Origin: Perkinsus marinus ATCC 50983
Lineage: Eukaryota > Perkinsozoa > Perkinsida > Perkinsidae
Assembly: GCF_000006405.1 (NCBI RefSeq)
Contig: NW_003200804.1
Coordinates: 116,722-180,721, forward strand
Length of the DNA stretch: 64,000 nucleotides
Reading direction: 5' to 3'
The notes under the pieces were generated by a model. It saw only the letters and a program-made list of their open reading frames with translations, did no database searches and had not been told where the DNA came from. Shown piece by piece: positions 40,201 to 53,066 of the stretch (the first letter of the stretch is position 1; each line of letters begins with the position of its first letter). A program made the position numbers and the translations under genes.

Positions 40201-42683
40201 AAAGCACAACTTCCCACGACTCGGGCAAGGCTGGAGGCCGACCAAGACGGGACATGAAGATATCATCGTAGTCCTTGTCGAGAGGTCGGATCATATAGTC
40301 CACAGTGACCACCCGCAGCTGCTCGAATATGCCTGATACTCCCATCCAGTGTCACCACCACAGGCAGTCCTCCTTACCAGGCGGACTCAGGCTGCCAATC
40401 ACATTAATGGTGGGCCTATTGTCTGGTGGAGCAAGGTCGGGCTATGTGGCAACGGATTCTACTACGGCGGCGCTATCGGCCGACTCACCAGTGGGATATG
40501 CTCTTGATGATACTCCTCCCTCTCCGACAGTACCACCTACAAGTGAGATACAGCCGGTCCACCCATCTAGGACGAGTCTCACGTTCTCAGTGAAGTACTC
40601 GTTGAGTCTCTCATTAGCGAAATTAATGCATAACTGTTCCAATGAATTTCGAGCTAGATTTTCAAATCCAAAAATGTCTAATATACAGATGCTCCTCTCC
40701 TGAGGCGCCGTCGTCGGTGACTGAAAGGAAAGGGCATATGTTGAAGCACTCCGTATCGGCTGATCACCTGGGGGTTCGGATTGACGTTTTCTGCCTCCTC
40801 GGCGGAGTCTCCTTGTAGCTTCTCATTGAGCAGCTCTACGACATAGTCGAAGACTTTCACATAAAGCGACTTTGCCATAGCTGAAGGAGATAGATTATGA
40901 TCACTGCCACAAGCCTGACGACTACCGTCCCGGACAGTGGTCGCCTTGCTCGCCGCAACATCAGCCCAAGTGATGTCTTTGTTGCCGCCAACAACAAGGC
41001 GCTGTCGTGTGAGATGCTCGATAAAGGGCTCCGACAGTTGCTCCATCCCTACCAACGACAAATTCGACAAGCTCAACCTCCTTGAGCCCGACCGAGGAGA
41101 GCAGCCACATCCTCAGCAGCCCGCTTCCCCGCCTCATCGGTCCTGGTCTTGCCCTCAGGGTTGGCCTCGTCTGGATAGAGCCTGAGCAACCTCATCAGCT
41201 GACACCACCCATGACGCATCTCACCTTATGTTCCCCAGCTTCATCACAGCACTGACCACAGAGAAGATCTCCATCTGCTCAGCCTCGGATACGCCCAACT
41301 TGGTGAAAGCTCCAACGACCTACCCTGCACATACCCCAGCTCGAACATGCTACCACCGACCTCGTCGAAGGCCACAGCATCGTCCATATCCCGCACCTTT
41401 GCCGGGCCTTTCCCTTTACAGGGCGTCAAGTAGCTGTAGTCGGCGGCACTTGCTACACTCAATGGAACATTCCCCAATAGGCTGCCTCGCTAGACACCAA
41501 CCTTCGAGCCTTAGCTGCCTCCGCTTCTCCTCGTCCCGCACGCCAGCACATAAGAGGTAGAATATGTGGTAGCTCCTCTCATGGGTGCTGCCGGTCTACA
41601 AGCGCCTATGGGTGGGGCAACAACGTGAATCGCTAAACTACATGTGTCACTCTGCTTCGTGCCAACAGGTACGTGTCTATTGATGCCGACTTTATGACGG
41701 GCCTGAGCGGAGCGAAGCTCCTCGCCTCGCAAACAGCCGCTCCCAGCTCACTTTGCGGCATTGTGGGCAGTAGTCGGCGAGGGTAATGTGTAGTTCAACT
41801 TCATCAGCTTCCCGAACCGAGACGAGTTATCATTTCGTACCGTCTTCGCGTTGCCAAAGGCCTCCAAAATCGGGTTGGTCCCTAACAGCATGGCTACCTC
41901 CATGCACAGACCTATGAGCTCACCTAATATCCTGTCATCTAGCGTACTTCTCCCACTACTGCCATCTCGGTTGGAGCGCGAGCTGACGCCATTCTTGATG
42001 AACGTCTCATCCAGCATCGTCAAGAAGCGCATGACGTGCCTGGTGCGAGTGGCAACGGTTCCATTTGTGAGACTGCACAGCAGTTGAAAGACTACTTGCT
42101 CGACTCAGTCTTCCCAGCACCCGACTCCCCACTGATGATAATGGACTGGGACATCCTCGTCTTCGACAGCTGCCGGTACCTGGGCGCCTTACTAGAACCA
42201 CACAGCGAAGTGCCATAAGTAGCACTACGCATGACTGGCGATGGCGAAGGGGTGCGGGTCCGCCTGATTTAAATTCTTAGAGTAGTGGTATCTGCCAAGT
42301 AGAGATCGTGCAGACCATGCAAAGAAGAGGACCCACCTAACGTATTCAACATCATAAACGTTCATGTGCTGGTAGGGGTTAATGGCCAGGAGCACCGAGC
42401 CTGTCCACGTGTAAATGCTACTGCCACTACCGCCTTCTCCCAGGAACTGAATTCCGCTCGTGTCACCAGTGCTACAGCGTATAGCCCTTCGTTTAGCTGG
42501 GAAAGATACGCTTTAGGACCAACCAGCACCCGACCTACCCTCTCGGAAGGCTTCCTCGAAACGCACTTGTACATTCCGTAGCATAGAGTCAGGATCCAGC
42601 CTCACCAAGGCCGTGTTATTAGAAACACCATAGTGGTTAGCGTCTTCGCTACCGTCTACTCGCTCTCTCGTGGACTCCATCAT
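37226..42683 (-). CDS. Myosin heavy chain (motor, IQ neck, coiled coil)
   Basis: Actin-based motor. The likely ATG is at 42681-42683. Motor signatures in order are [19 protein letters not shown] (about 42370-42410), the P-loop [12 protein letters not shown] (about 42105-42140) and switch [11 protein letters not shown] (about 41810-41840). Switch II is DIFGFE with [18 protein letters not shown] (about 40590-40676). The actin-proximal [15 protein letters not shown] (about 39440-39490) continues into VFKQLEVMG, the converter region. The neck (38402-38866) holds Arg-rich IQ-like repeats such as [17 protein letters not shown]. Coiled coil follows (RMEERASL-type heptads at 37573-37836 and 37315-37560). 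Numerous short introns split it. The motor is complete in its catalytic motifs. Class assignment needs a tree; SQSIII and AYR-type features do not settle it. Confidence 0.88.
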
Positions 42684-42846
42684 TACTACAGAGGCTATCA
42701 CACTACAACGACCGGCGAGACCGATGGAGCTGACTAACTCATAGGCGACCGAGGAATGATGGAAACTTGTGTGGGAGAAATTGAAGAGCATGCGTGCATC
42801 GCCGCATTGAGGGGGTTAATTCAGAACTATTCCAGGAGGACCAACT

Positions 42847-45753
42847 TCAGCCAGAAGCGGCTTCATATACGCCCTTACCAGACGGGCTCGCAGACGGGCG
42901 TTCTGATGGAAAGAGCAGCAAAACCGGGAAGTTGCCAACCCCGCCTACCTCTTCACTCAACATCCGCATCTGCAGTGCCAGCAGGTGTCTGCTCCCACCA
43001 AAGTCACCCGTTGCTCGCTCTCGTTCAGCTCGTAATTTCTCGGCCTGCGACCAACGCAGGAGCACGAGAGTTCCATCGGAGTTGCTGACCTACCTCTTCG
43101 AACTGTTTGATTTTCCGCCTCAACGACGCCTCCTTAGCGCCAGCAGAGTCCAGCTCCTTCTGGCAACTGCCGAGCTGTGCCCTTAGCTGCCGCCTCTCCA
43201 CACGACGGTAGTACCTGAGCCTCTGCAACACACTTGCTAAGCTACATCGACTCACTCTATCTCCGCCCGCAGCCGCTCTAACTCGGACTCCCTTGCCTTA
43301 GCTGCCTCGTCTTTCTGGGATGTCTGGATGAGCCTCTGCTCCAAAGTCCCCAGAGATGCTCGGAGACTGTCAGCATCTACAACACATTCATCGATAGGCT
43401 TATACTCGCCACGAACACATACTTCCTTTGGACACCTTTAGTTCCTCCCGCAGGGACCCAGCCTCTGTCTGAACTCCCTCGAGCTTCTGCTGGAGGTCAC
43501 CGTAGCGACCCGACTACGGCCATATAGGCAGGTAAACAACACGACGAGTCGAGGCCGTGCCCCTCACCTCTTTGTGCAGCAAGTCAACAATGTCCGCCAC
43601 CAGCGAGCCCTCAGCTTCGTTCGATGTCACTTCTGGCAATTCACCTTCAGGAGGCAGCCGGCCTGAGCATGAGCTGCATAGCAATGCCACAACAACTGAA
43701 CAGCAGTTACTGATAAGCGCCGCTGCATCTTCCAGCCCTTCGGCGAGGCCCTTAGGTCCAGTACTGCCAACCTTATCTACTTCACAAAAGCATTCACTCG
43801 CAGACGAGGTCGCTCGGAGCACCTCCACTCCAGGATGCGAAGACAGACTTCTCTAGAGCTCTGATACGACCCTCCTCATGAGCCTCGACAGCAGCTGGGC
43901 GGAAGGACATCGTGTCACCACCAGCGCTCAGAGCCTGCCGGATCTTCATCTCGCACGGCCGGAGTAGTCTCTCAACCTCCTCATCGTGATGGTTGTCCTG
44001 GGAAGATCTGACTTCACCGGAGCGATGATGCAGATCGCATACTACTAGGTGAGCAGCTGCCGCGACAGCAACTAGTCTAGCTGCCAGGACCGCGCTTCCC
44101 GCGACGCCCGCTACAGCCAGTGGGTTGAAGTCAGGGAACCTGTGAGGATCTGAAGGCGTGGTATCGGAAGGAGACGATTACATAGCTGAGCATGCAGACT
44201 GCAGCTTGGTGAGGAAGTTCTGTACTGACACGACAAGATCATCGTAGGGCAGTGAGGCCACCGTGCCCACGGCCATATGGTGCACGACATCATCCAGCTC
44301 CTGAAGCAGCTGCCTACATCACCCACTAGAGCAGCCGCCCTACCCCTTCTGCGGAGAGCAACAAGTCTGCGGCTCCCTTGGTGCTGGCCACACTGATACA
44401 TCTACAGCGAGCACCATTGATGTTAGAATATCGCCGAGGGTCACCTCTCGACGCCCTGCCCAGCCAATTCCCTTATAGTTCCAGCAGAGGCATCAGCCGT
44501 CCTAGCCAGCAGCGAGCAGAGATAGGAGCCCTGCGACCTAGATAGACGCCCCATATGCAGGCAGGGTTGGTCAGCGTCATGAACTCACTGCGGCATTCCA
44601 CACAGCCATCGGGCCAAACATAGACTCATGACCTTAGCTCTACGGAGGACTCGTCGTAGCAAGGACAGGGCCTGTCAACGCTAGAGTAACAGCGGCATCA
44701 TCAAGCTGCCTACCTTCAAGCTTGTCAGAGCCGCCCTCTGCTCCGAAGTCAAGCACATCTTCTCTATTACTGTCTCCATAGCCAGCCGCTCTACTGCAGT
44801 ACAATGAGACACCGCAACAATCTCTGATGACGACATGAGAAGACTCTCTCGATGGCCCGGTTCACCATCCGCCTCAGCAGTGCTTTTGGCGGTCTGGGAC
44901 GGAGATGTGACCTCAGCACTTTACACTCCTAGGCTACCTCTGTGGCGATCTCCAGCGCTCTAATACGCCACAACTTGGCCGATTCAGCAGCTGCATGTGC
45001 CCGTCCCATAACTTCCTTCACCGTCTCCAGCTGAACGAGTCCAGTCAGCAAAATAGAACCAACATGGCAAACGCACCAGTTGATTAATTTCCTGCTCTTT
45101 CTCTACCACTAGCTCCTCATACGCCTCTATGGTGGCCTGTCTCTCACCGCAAACCTCCTCGGCCTCGACCAGAGCACCCCTGACTTTCTTCAGTTCCCCC
45201 TAGCAGGGTTCTCCTACACCATCGAACATACGGTCCTGACCTACTTCAAGGCGTTGAAGCTCATCCTGTTTTCGATTCTGCTCCAGCGTGAGCATGTCTA
45301 TAACTTTCTCAGCCTCTCGGCATGTCACACCGGCCGAATCCTCCAGCCCTCGCCGTCCCTGATGTAAAGATGCCCAACCAGGATCCTCCATCAACTACGG
45401 ACTCGTTCTTCCTCCAACTTCCTCTGCAATGAGCTCACTTCCCTCTGCGACTTCAAGAGCAAGCCGTATAGATATTGAACAGTAGCGCGGTATCTGAGTA
45501 CTCTCAAACCCAAAGGAGCTCTCGGAGCCCACTGACCCTTCTATGGCTCTCTCAGTCAAGTCCGCATCTTCTCGTTCCAATGCCTGGAAAGTTCGTTAAC
45601 CCTAGTCGATCGAAAGATGTCCACGACCTTCCGTCTCCTGGCCTCCCCTAGAGTCCTGTTCTGCTCCTCTAGCTCCAACGTCAGTTGCAGCTCGTCGACC
45701 TTGAGCCGATAGTACTCGATTTCCAACTGGGCATCCTTCGGTGACCTAATCAT
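42847..45753 (-). CDS. Long coiled-coil protein, unrecognised
   Basis: A string of minus-strand exons with Glu/Leu/Arg-rich heptads. It begins near 45753 with QLEIEYYRLKVDELQLTLEL and continues with REAEKVIDMLTLEQNRKQDE. Then come ELDDVVHHMAVGTVASLPYD (near 44290) and RVERRQLRAQLGSCQKELDS (near 43200). It ends at about 42847 with a Ser/Pro-rich tail. Such proteins are usually structural parts of basal bodies, cytoskeleton or Golgi; no specific domain is visible. Several internal stretches (43850-45100) are not cleanly resolved into exons. It may be more than one gene. Confidence 0.5.
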
Positions 45754-46014
45754 ACCACTCCCCGGCGAACTTCTCTCAGTGTATCACTCTGGTCTGCCGG
45801 CCCTGCTCTGGTCCGACAATCTGCTAGACTTGCTACGAGCCACAACCTGGGAGTAGCTGTTCATGAAGAACTGATGCTCCTGTGATAGAAAGCACCACAA
45901 GATTGTTTAACGCAACCTTATCTGTTGTAGATGTGATTCACTTTTTAATACAATAGTAGTAGTTGTAGAGGGGACAGCTCGCCGATCCGGGATTCCATCA
46001 CATAGGCGAAGAAA

Positions 46015-47450
46015 CTATCCTAAACCTCTTGCAACTGTGACAACCCAACACAGAAAACTGCATGAAATGACTTTGAACAGCAACAAATGTTTAATCAAAT
46101 GTTTAATCACGCTTTCTTCGAGGGCACATTGAGCATCGTAATAGCCAGGATATCCAACCCTGTTGCTCGGGCTTCGCTTCACTTTTCTCAATACTACCTG
46201 TGCCTGCACTCAGACGATCACGAGGGAGCATAAAAGACTGGACCTACCCTGGGTAACCTTTGGTGCGTCGTTGTCGGCAAACATCTTCTTGGCACTAGCC
46301 TTCCACATTCGATTCGTTCTCTGAAAACCGTCACAGCATCTCCCCTCAGGCTGCTACCGCCCCTCCCTCACTTCCTCCTCCTTCTTCACCATACGATATG
46401 CTTCAGTCATCAGCCGCTTGACTGCAGTGTCTGATGGGCAGCTCTAAGCGGAAGGACGTCCTCTCAGGGAAGTCTCTGGGCGCACCTCTAGAGCCTCCTT
46501 AGCGTCTTCATACGCTCTTTCATAGTCCCTCAGTGAGTAACTGGCCTTAGCTCGTCTGTAGTAAACCTTCCCCAGCGTCTCCTTCCGCCTGAACATAGGC
46601 CTATCATCAACCACCAGCTGATTAAAATTCCACAAGCGTGCTGGGAAGGTGAAGAGCAAGTCGCCGCCCTACACTGGCTCCAAACCGTCTGTCTCCTTCG
46701 CCAACCGGTCCATAGTAGCCGCACTCTTCAATGCTAGATCAGCGGACTTCCGAGCTTTCTCTGGATCATCGCGATGGAGATAAGCAAGGCACAGGTTATT
46801 CAGTATCTACTACTATCACTCTCAACTACTACCTTCCCGCTCGTCCCGTCGCCTTACCGTCAGTTTGATATTGTCCAGCAAATACTGATGCTCATTGGTG
46901 AGCTGCCACTGTTGGCCAATGGAGAAGTCTACCTGATACCTGAAACTCGTATAGAACTATGAACCAACATCTACTCTATAGACGAACTGTGGGGCATCCG
47001 TCCCAAGAAGTGCCCCCCGCGCCGACTCACAGTGCCGCAAGGTATTTCTCACTAGCTTCCTCCCATTCCCTGTTCTTCACCATTGCGTTCCCTTCCTCCC
47101 TAACTAACCAAATTGTGGCCGATTTTCTCTTCGCCCGAAACCCACTTGAGTCTTGTCCCATCCTCCAATCGGCATTCAAAAATATCACTGCGATGGCAAT
47201 TGTTCTGGCACCACTCCTACAGGGCAGATAGCGATGCCCTCGAGCCTCCGAGTGACACCCTTACCACCGCTTTGTGTGCCTCCTGACGTCCGAAAGCCAG
47301 AAGCAACGAGTCCTCATCCAGCTCTGGAGACACTGACTCCTTGGGAAGTTGTTTCCCCAACAGTTCCTCCCCTGAGCCTTGCCGATTACTTTCCGTGGTT
47401 TTATTAACCTCTTCCTCTTCTGATGAGACCACCTCCGATTTGGACATCAT
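46015..47450 (-). CDS. TPR-repeat co-chaperone-like protein
   Basis: The ATG at 47448-47450 opens an acidic N-terminus. After an intron an exon reads SDIFECRLEDGTRLKWVSGE. The TPR region begins REEGNAMVKNREWEEASEKY, the usual first-TPR pattern of Hsp90/Hsp70 co-chaperones. A later TPR reads KVYYRRAKASYSLRDYERAY, then EDAKEALEVRPE (about 46500-46580), followed by a charged helix VKRLMTEAYRMVKKEEEVRE. Where the carboxylate-clamp residues are visible (Lys/Asn in REEGN, Lys/Arg in YYRRAKA) they fit a clamp-type TPR. The N-terminal domain does not clearly match FKBP or AIP. The exact C-terminus is uncertain. Confidence 0.6.
46085..46108. repeat. 12-bp tandem direct repeat
   Basis: AAATGTTTAATC occurs twice back to back in an AT-rich stretch near the 3' end of the TPR gene. 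Confidence 0.9.
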
Positions 47451-48499
47451 CCGAAGATACCGAGCCTGTTGTATCGAAGGCGATTTGACAAAACGAGCTT
47501 GCCGGTTCCCACAGCCTATCCCTCATTCAACCAACACTACAACTCAACACAACTGTTCGGCGAGAATAGTACTACCGTCTCGTCCACCCGTGATTATACT
47601 ACTGCTCAGGTTAACAACGAGCTGAGAATGAAATACGAAGGTGGTCGATCATTTGTCGGGCGGATTAGACCTCGATATTCTTCAAGTACGCGAGAACTGT
47701 CCTGGAACCGGTACGGGTGAGCAACCGCTGAGACTCATAGTGGCATCAGAGACTTGGCTTATCAGCGAGTTATTCAACGAAAAATTTGCCTCTCGACGAA
47801 GGCATGACCGTCGAACGCAAGGAAGTGCATGGGCGAGTCGGCAAGCCGCCGCAAAACGGTCACGTCTCGCTAGTTTCTTGGTGTGGTGACCTTGCTGAAG
47901 CTCTGTACAGTTGTTGACTACTGTTCTCAAGAGCTAAACAACGTCCTTTCCAGGAGCCTCCAAGCTAGTAGATTGTAATGGGGAGGTCTCTCGCCTTCGC
48001 ATTGGATTCATAGGCAAACTCACAGTAACTACAATACTGCAGTAGCCCGACGCCTTCACTGCGAATCCAGAATACTTGGGGTATAATAAGAGAGATTCAC
48101 CTTATAGCAGTCTCAAGCATCAGCCATCTCTTGGATCAATCTGACACCGCGAGCCATCCAAGCCTTCTTCATTGACCAACAGGGTCGGCTTACACCCACC
48201 TCTACCAAGAAGAAGAGGCACGACTATAAAAACCAAGGATCAGTCTTACATCTAACTACAACACGAGTCCAATTAGCAATGGAAAGACGATTCGGAAATA
48301 TTTCAGTTGAGGCAAGCTCAAAGACTATGCGCCTTCTGGCAAACAACAATAAAAATGGACAGGGAATGGAAGGGAACACTGGGCGCCAACGCTGGAATTG
48401 AGTCGAGCAGCACAGTGAGTCTGATAAATCTACACGTACCGGAATTAGAACCATCTAAGGTGATCAACCCACCCAACGTGATTCATAACCATTTCCTAC
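47451..48499. other. Intergenic region, nothing identified
   Basis: Frames exist on both strands, but none has a convincing domain, start or splice pattern. A plus-strand frame near 48307-48510 overlaps the 3' end of the minus-strand membrane-protein gene and is probably spurious. Confidence 0.35.
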
Positions 48500-49156
48500 T
48501 CATGCAGTAGGGACCGAAAAGTTCGACACTTTGATTATACCATAGTCGAGGTGAGGGAAGCGGAAGCCCATCGCGTATAGATCAAGCTGTAGAGCAAGAT
48601 CACTCGCCCTGACGAGCCGATAGTCCTCATCGGTAAATGACGCTAAAATCACCGGCAATACATACACATCATCGCTCATCGCGTCGATGACCGTACCACC
48701 TACTTGGAGGAATCCAGCAGTAAGGCCATCGCCCTCATAATCGTACCCAAGTGGCTTCACTAGTTCAAAACTGAGGACCGTGACGTCTCTCCACAATCTG
48801 TTTTGTAACCTCAATTCTGCAGTCCCTTCTGCGCAGTACTCTAGAGTCCTATCGAGAGTGACCATACCACACCAGACTTGCTTCATCGAGATTGTGTTGA
48901 CCGATACAGTTAAGACCGACGAGGGATGGTAAGCGATGATCAGAATAGTCGAAATGTACCAAAAAATTAAACACAACAAAATCCCACATACCAGACCAAC
49001 CATCAACATACGACAGAGGGAGTTCTCCTTCCGCAAGGTTCGAAGAGCGTGTAGGAGTTTTACTAATCGTGAGGGTTTTTCCTCCGCCGATCGTGACCAT
49101 CGTAGGAAACCGGAACACGTATCCGCTGGACCATATTCGAAGATACGATGTTCCAT
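48500..49156 (-). CDS. Single-pass membrane protein, unrecognised
   Basis: A single-exon frame of about 218 codons, with the likely ATG at 49154-49156. The N-terminus has about 45 hydrophilic, basic residues. It is followed by one strong membrane segment, LMVGLVCGILLCLIFWYIST plus ILIIAY. The remaining 135 residues are soluble and beta-rich. With the positive residues before the segment, the large domain would face outside or into a lumen (type II). The layout (short basic tail, one helix, beta-rich LEA2-like domain) resembles plant and protist NDR1/LEA-2-type proteins, but I see no specific motif. I would leave it unnamed. Confidence 0.6.
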   Translation of the reverse strand: MEHRIFEYGPADTCSGFLRWSRSAEEKPSRLVKLLHALRTLRKENSLCRMLMVGLVCGILLCLIFWYISTILIIAYHPSSVLTVSVNTISMKQVWCGMVTLDRTLEYCAEGTAELRLQNRLWRDVTVLSFELVKPLGYDYEGDGLTAGFLQVGGTVIDAMSDDVYVLPVILASFTDEDYRLVRASDLALQLDLYAMGFRFPHLDYGIIKVSNFSVPTA

Positions 49157-50026
49157 ATCCAAAGTTCAAGAGTCTAACAAAACAGGACGATCGTGGACAC
49201 TTTCAGCGCAGACCCGTTCTCTTTGGTATCCCGCGCTCTGGCGTCACCTGGGACTTTCCGTGACAGTGACACGCCGGGGACGTGAAATATTCCGTCCACT
49301 CTGTCCGATAGGCTAACTGAGCTTCATTATGGAATCGAGTTGCGATACATTAGTTTCACAAGGCGGTTCCCATTGAGAATGGCACAAGTCCTAGGAGGGC
49401 CTGTGCTCTCCGACGTGTCATTGTCCAGACCCGAGAATCAGCCTGACACTCTCCTTCTCAGCTTAAGAACGAGTTTCCCAGAGCCAACTCGAGAGCATTC
49501 GTTAACTATATCAATTTCCCAGTAGGAACTGATGAGATACTGCCTACAGCGAAGATACTAAGACGGTGGTTCGAGAGTTTCGGATCGAAACTGCTGTTCT
49601 CACAGCCGACTCACGTTTCTAACATAACGTGAACATTGCGTTGGCCATCTTGTTCATGCGTGCCAAGGGAAAAATCTGTGAACAAACCACACGATATGTG
49701 AGCCACAGTAGTTGATGCAAAACCCATTGATAAAGCTGGGGTTAGGGAAGCGTTGCAAACATCAGCGACCCGAGCAGGCCCCCAGCATGGTCAGAAGCTT
49801 GAGGCTCCCAACACCCAATGAGACACGTGCAAGAAGCTCCCCATCTCGAAACGGCGCGCACAATGCCGACATCAGAAACTAATACATCAGGCATCTGCGG
49901 CAATAACTGAGATGGGAGGGCGAGAGAGAGTTATCACTGCACTTGACAGGAACTACAGCTACAATCTAATCGGCTGGTTCACCAATGGAGCTAAATACAT
50001 TACTGCTACAAGTTGTAGGGGCGGAG

Positions 50027-50049
50027 CTCGCGCGCCCTTGACGCGCGAG
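50027..50049. repeat. GC-rich inverted repeat beside the gap
   Basis: CTCGCGCG and CGCGCGAG form 8-bp perfect arms around a 7-nt loop, ending 15 nt before the N run. Such hairpins often disturb sequencing or assembly. Confidence 0.85.
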
Positions 50050-50064
50050 TGTGTGGAGATCGGT

Positions 50065-50164
50065 NNNNNNNNNNNNNNNNNNNNNNNNNNNNNNNNNNNN
50101 NNNNNNNNNNNNNNNNNNNNNNNNNNNNNNNNNNNNNNNNNNNNNNNNNNNNNNNNNNNNNNNN
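50065..50164. other. Assembly gap (100 N)
   Basis: Exactly 100 unknown bases used as a placeholder. Confidence 0.99.
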
Positions 50165-50463
50165 TCCTCTATCCGAGTCCTAGTGAACGTATCAAAACCA
50201 ATGGGCTCAAGGATCAATCATGAACGCTTTTCAGCAAGACAGGAAACCGGTCGATCCAGCCTCGGCGAACAAACACAGTAACTCCAATAGAAACAGTGAC
50301 TGAAACATGCAAGACTTGGGCAAAGGCCTATATGAACTCATGCAGACGGATGGGGCAGTATCAACCTAGGGAAGCCCTCAGTCCATTATCTCTCGAAGAA
50401 GCATCGTCGCATAGGACCCGCGTGGAAGGAAAAACTACAGACGGGAAAGTACTGAATTTGAAA

Positions 50464-53066
50464 TCACCTGTCAATTCCGAGACTGCATACTTCTAGTATC
50501 AAATTCCGTCTCCCATCCGCCATCTCTTCCCAGCATTTTAGGTTCCCTGGCTTCGCGATGAGACGTCTAGGGATACTCGGCAGTCGAGCTCGCACGCCCA
50601 AGCTGCGCGAGAAATCAAGATCGAGGTCTCCATTGAGGATCCCATCCGACGCCTCGCCACGCGACACTGATTCCCTCAGAAGCTCTGCGTACCTTATACG
50701 ATAGAGACGATGCCAACTACCGGTCGTCCCATCTCCTACAGCTGACGAGTACAGACGCCCAACCTCAACAGCTTGTCCTTGCCTTCCAACTGGCTACCCC
50801 AAGTGGGGACTAGGACATCACTAATCTTGAACCTAGCAGAGGGAGGCATCCCAAGATCGACCAAAGCAGTTCCCACCTGTCAACCGCAGAGCCCACCATT
50901 GTGATATCCCCCTTCTCTTTACACCAGACCACATCACTCTCAACAACCTCTAAACCGTTCTCTCGGATCCTCCTAAACGACAGAGGTACATTGCAGAGCC
51001 GGATAGACCTAAGGAGTATACCTAGAAGCCATCCTGTTCCACAGACAGGACTGGTAGGCCAGGAGATGGATTTGCAGTAAGGCCCGAGGCACGCCCGCCC
51101 TGAGAGCTCCTCTGTATCCGTCAACTGTTGGTGATGCCACTATAGCGCTCATCATCCTCGACCACCTGTGAATGAGCCTACATTCCCACACGCCTTTAAG
51201 TTGCTACATCTCCACGTCTCGATCCCGGGAGCGCACCTTCCGTAATCGCTCGGCGACCACAGAGGACTCTCCTGTTTCCTGCCATTCCCGCAGTATCTGC
51301 AACACCATCGCTCACCACCATCCCTTCAACAGTCCTACGTCGGCGACTTTCCTTTTATCGCAGCCAGCAGGGGTGAGTATGAGTTTCGCTGCTTTCTCGT
51401 AATCACCCGAAACCAGTGCGGCCCCGATATCAACCTTATACCGCCCAGTCATCCGGAAGACTTCCACACATGTACTACATTGTTATGCCTTGATTCATCG
51501 TGATGGGGGTTGATGCCGAACCGCTGCAAACCATAGTAATTGATGAAACCCGTATCGGCCAGTTTCGATGCACGGACCTTCTCATCAGCGCCTCCCTCAA
51601 CATCCCGAATTCGGAGTCGAAAGCAGTTACTGCTGTAGTCATTTCACAACCATTCCGATCGCAGTACTCACCCAGAGAGCATCCCATGCCGTAACTCCGT
51701 CGTCCCTCCATTAACCTCGGTTCTCTCGAAACTGTCCACCCCCACGTACACATCCCCACTGCTCCTTCTCCCCACATTCACTCTCCCTACAGCTTCTCTG
51801 ATCTGCTCCTCACTATGTGTGGCCGGCAGAGTCGCGTACCTGCACCTTCACAGTAGAGCCGATCCGACTGCCTCGGGCATCTACTCACTGGTACGTAACA
51901 CCAAACTTGTCTTTCACCCCAGCAAAGTGCATGCTATCCTTCGGAAGATCAAGTTCCCGCTCGATAGCTCGCTGTATCGCAGTGGTGTCCCAACCAGCCT
52001 TCATCAGAGTGAACCTCCAGCGGCTTCCCTTGTATAGGCCAACAGGCGAGTACTTCCTCGACCAGCTCAATTCCACCACTGCACCCTGGCACCAAGCCAC
52101 GATACAATCCGATACGGTAACTTCTGGCTAGACTACATTTGACTCTGTCTCTTCTTCATAGACGCTAACCCGTATATCCGGAAAATGTAATGGCAATGTT
52201 TTCGCTACAAGCTGCCCTCTTTTGCCTTGTGCGTTCTTCACAGGGACCAATAGGGTCTCCGAGGAGTATCTACTTCAGAGAGCGAGTGTACGACATCGTT
52301 CCGAGTAGCTCTTACCCAGCACCAAAGAAACAAAGCACTCGAGCAGCGTCTGACCGATCCATGCAGCTCAAGAGGAACTCATTCCTCCTGACGTTCACAG
52401 CGGCATAGTAGATGACTCTATCAGAGAGCAGCTTGAACGGCACCACAGCGAGAGACTGAACCAACTGCCTCCACCCTCCGGCTAGAATACCCCCCTGCTA
52501 CCTCTTTCAACATGCCTGATATCGCACCGCGTATTTTATACACAACAGCAATGTCCGCCGGCCCATTGGATTTCCATTCGAATAGTCGCCGCCGATAGTC
52601 CCCATCATCACGCTCTCCCACTTCCTGAAGTATATCTCTTCATGACCTTTTCTAGAACTCATAGAGCGCAAATTCTGAGCTGCTTATTGCTCCCCATGCA
52701 TACTGACCAGACGAGTCCTACCTCCCGCGTTGCTTTCATGAATTTCACTATCTTTCCCAAAGCTTCAGCTCCGCAAAATTCTTCGATGAAATTTGCGGCC
52801 CTATCGCCGAGCCAATACCTAAGGTAGGCCATCCCAAGGACAGAGGCTCATCTATTATATCACCCCTCCTCGTAGGCCTGTCGATACTGATCCGTATGAT
52901 CAACACCGCTATTCCCAACAGGATAGGTATCAGCTTGTGGAGGCCTCGCTGCATTGGTCTGTTGCTCATGGTAGCACTCCAGTTTACTCCACCACTCCGG
53001 CGCCGTTTCGTCCGACATCTTCGCGACCCTACCGTCCATGTCGACCTCTCTAACCACCCAATCCAC
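50464..53066 (-). CDS. PUS7: tRNA pseudouridine synthase, PUS7/TruD family
   Basis: This enzyme isomerises uridine in tRNA (position 13 in the TruD family) and in some other RNAs. An N-terminal exon near 52860-53066 is followed by RWRFTLMKAGWDTTAIQRAI, then DSMHFAGVKDKFGVTYQ. The latter carries the catalytic Asp in the family motif FAG.KDk.a.T.Q. After splicing, YATLPATHSEEQIREAVG leads to NCFRLRIRDV, then ADTGFINYYGLQRFGINPHH, which is the TruD signature. Further exons give VDIGAALVSGDYEKAAKLIL, LREWQETGESSVVAERLRKV, LLAYQSCLWNRMASRY and ISDVLVPTWGSQLEG. The C-terminal RRLIAKPGNLKCWE lies near 50500-50620. Introns are short GT-AG. All major TruD blocks are present, so the gene looks functional, though the N-terminal start is not certain. 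Confidence 0.85.

Larger units (their letters stand above)
49157..50463. other. Intergenic region containing an assembly gap
   Basis: No gene recognised. It includes 100 N at 50065-50164 and a GC-rich hairpin just before the gap. The flanks of this gap are not duplicates of each other. Confidence 0.4.

Noticed and set aside
48298-48312. 15-mer AATATTTCAGTTGAG shared with 7808-7822
   Set aside because: The flanking bases diverge at once, and there are no further shared blocks as in the 4717/7824 pair. Chance similarity is likely in 64 kb of AT-rich sequence.
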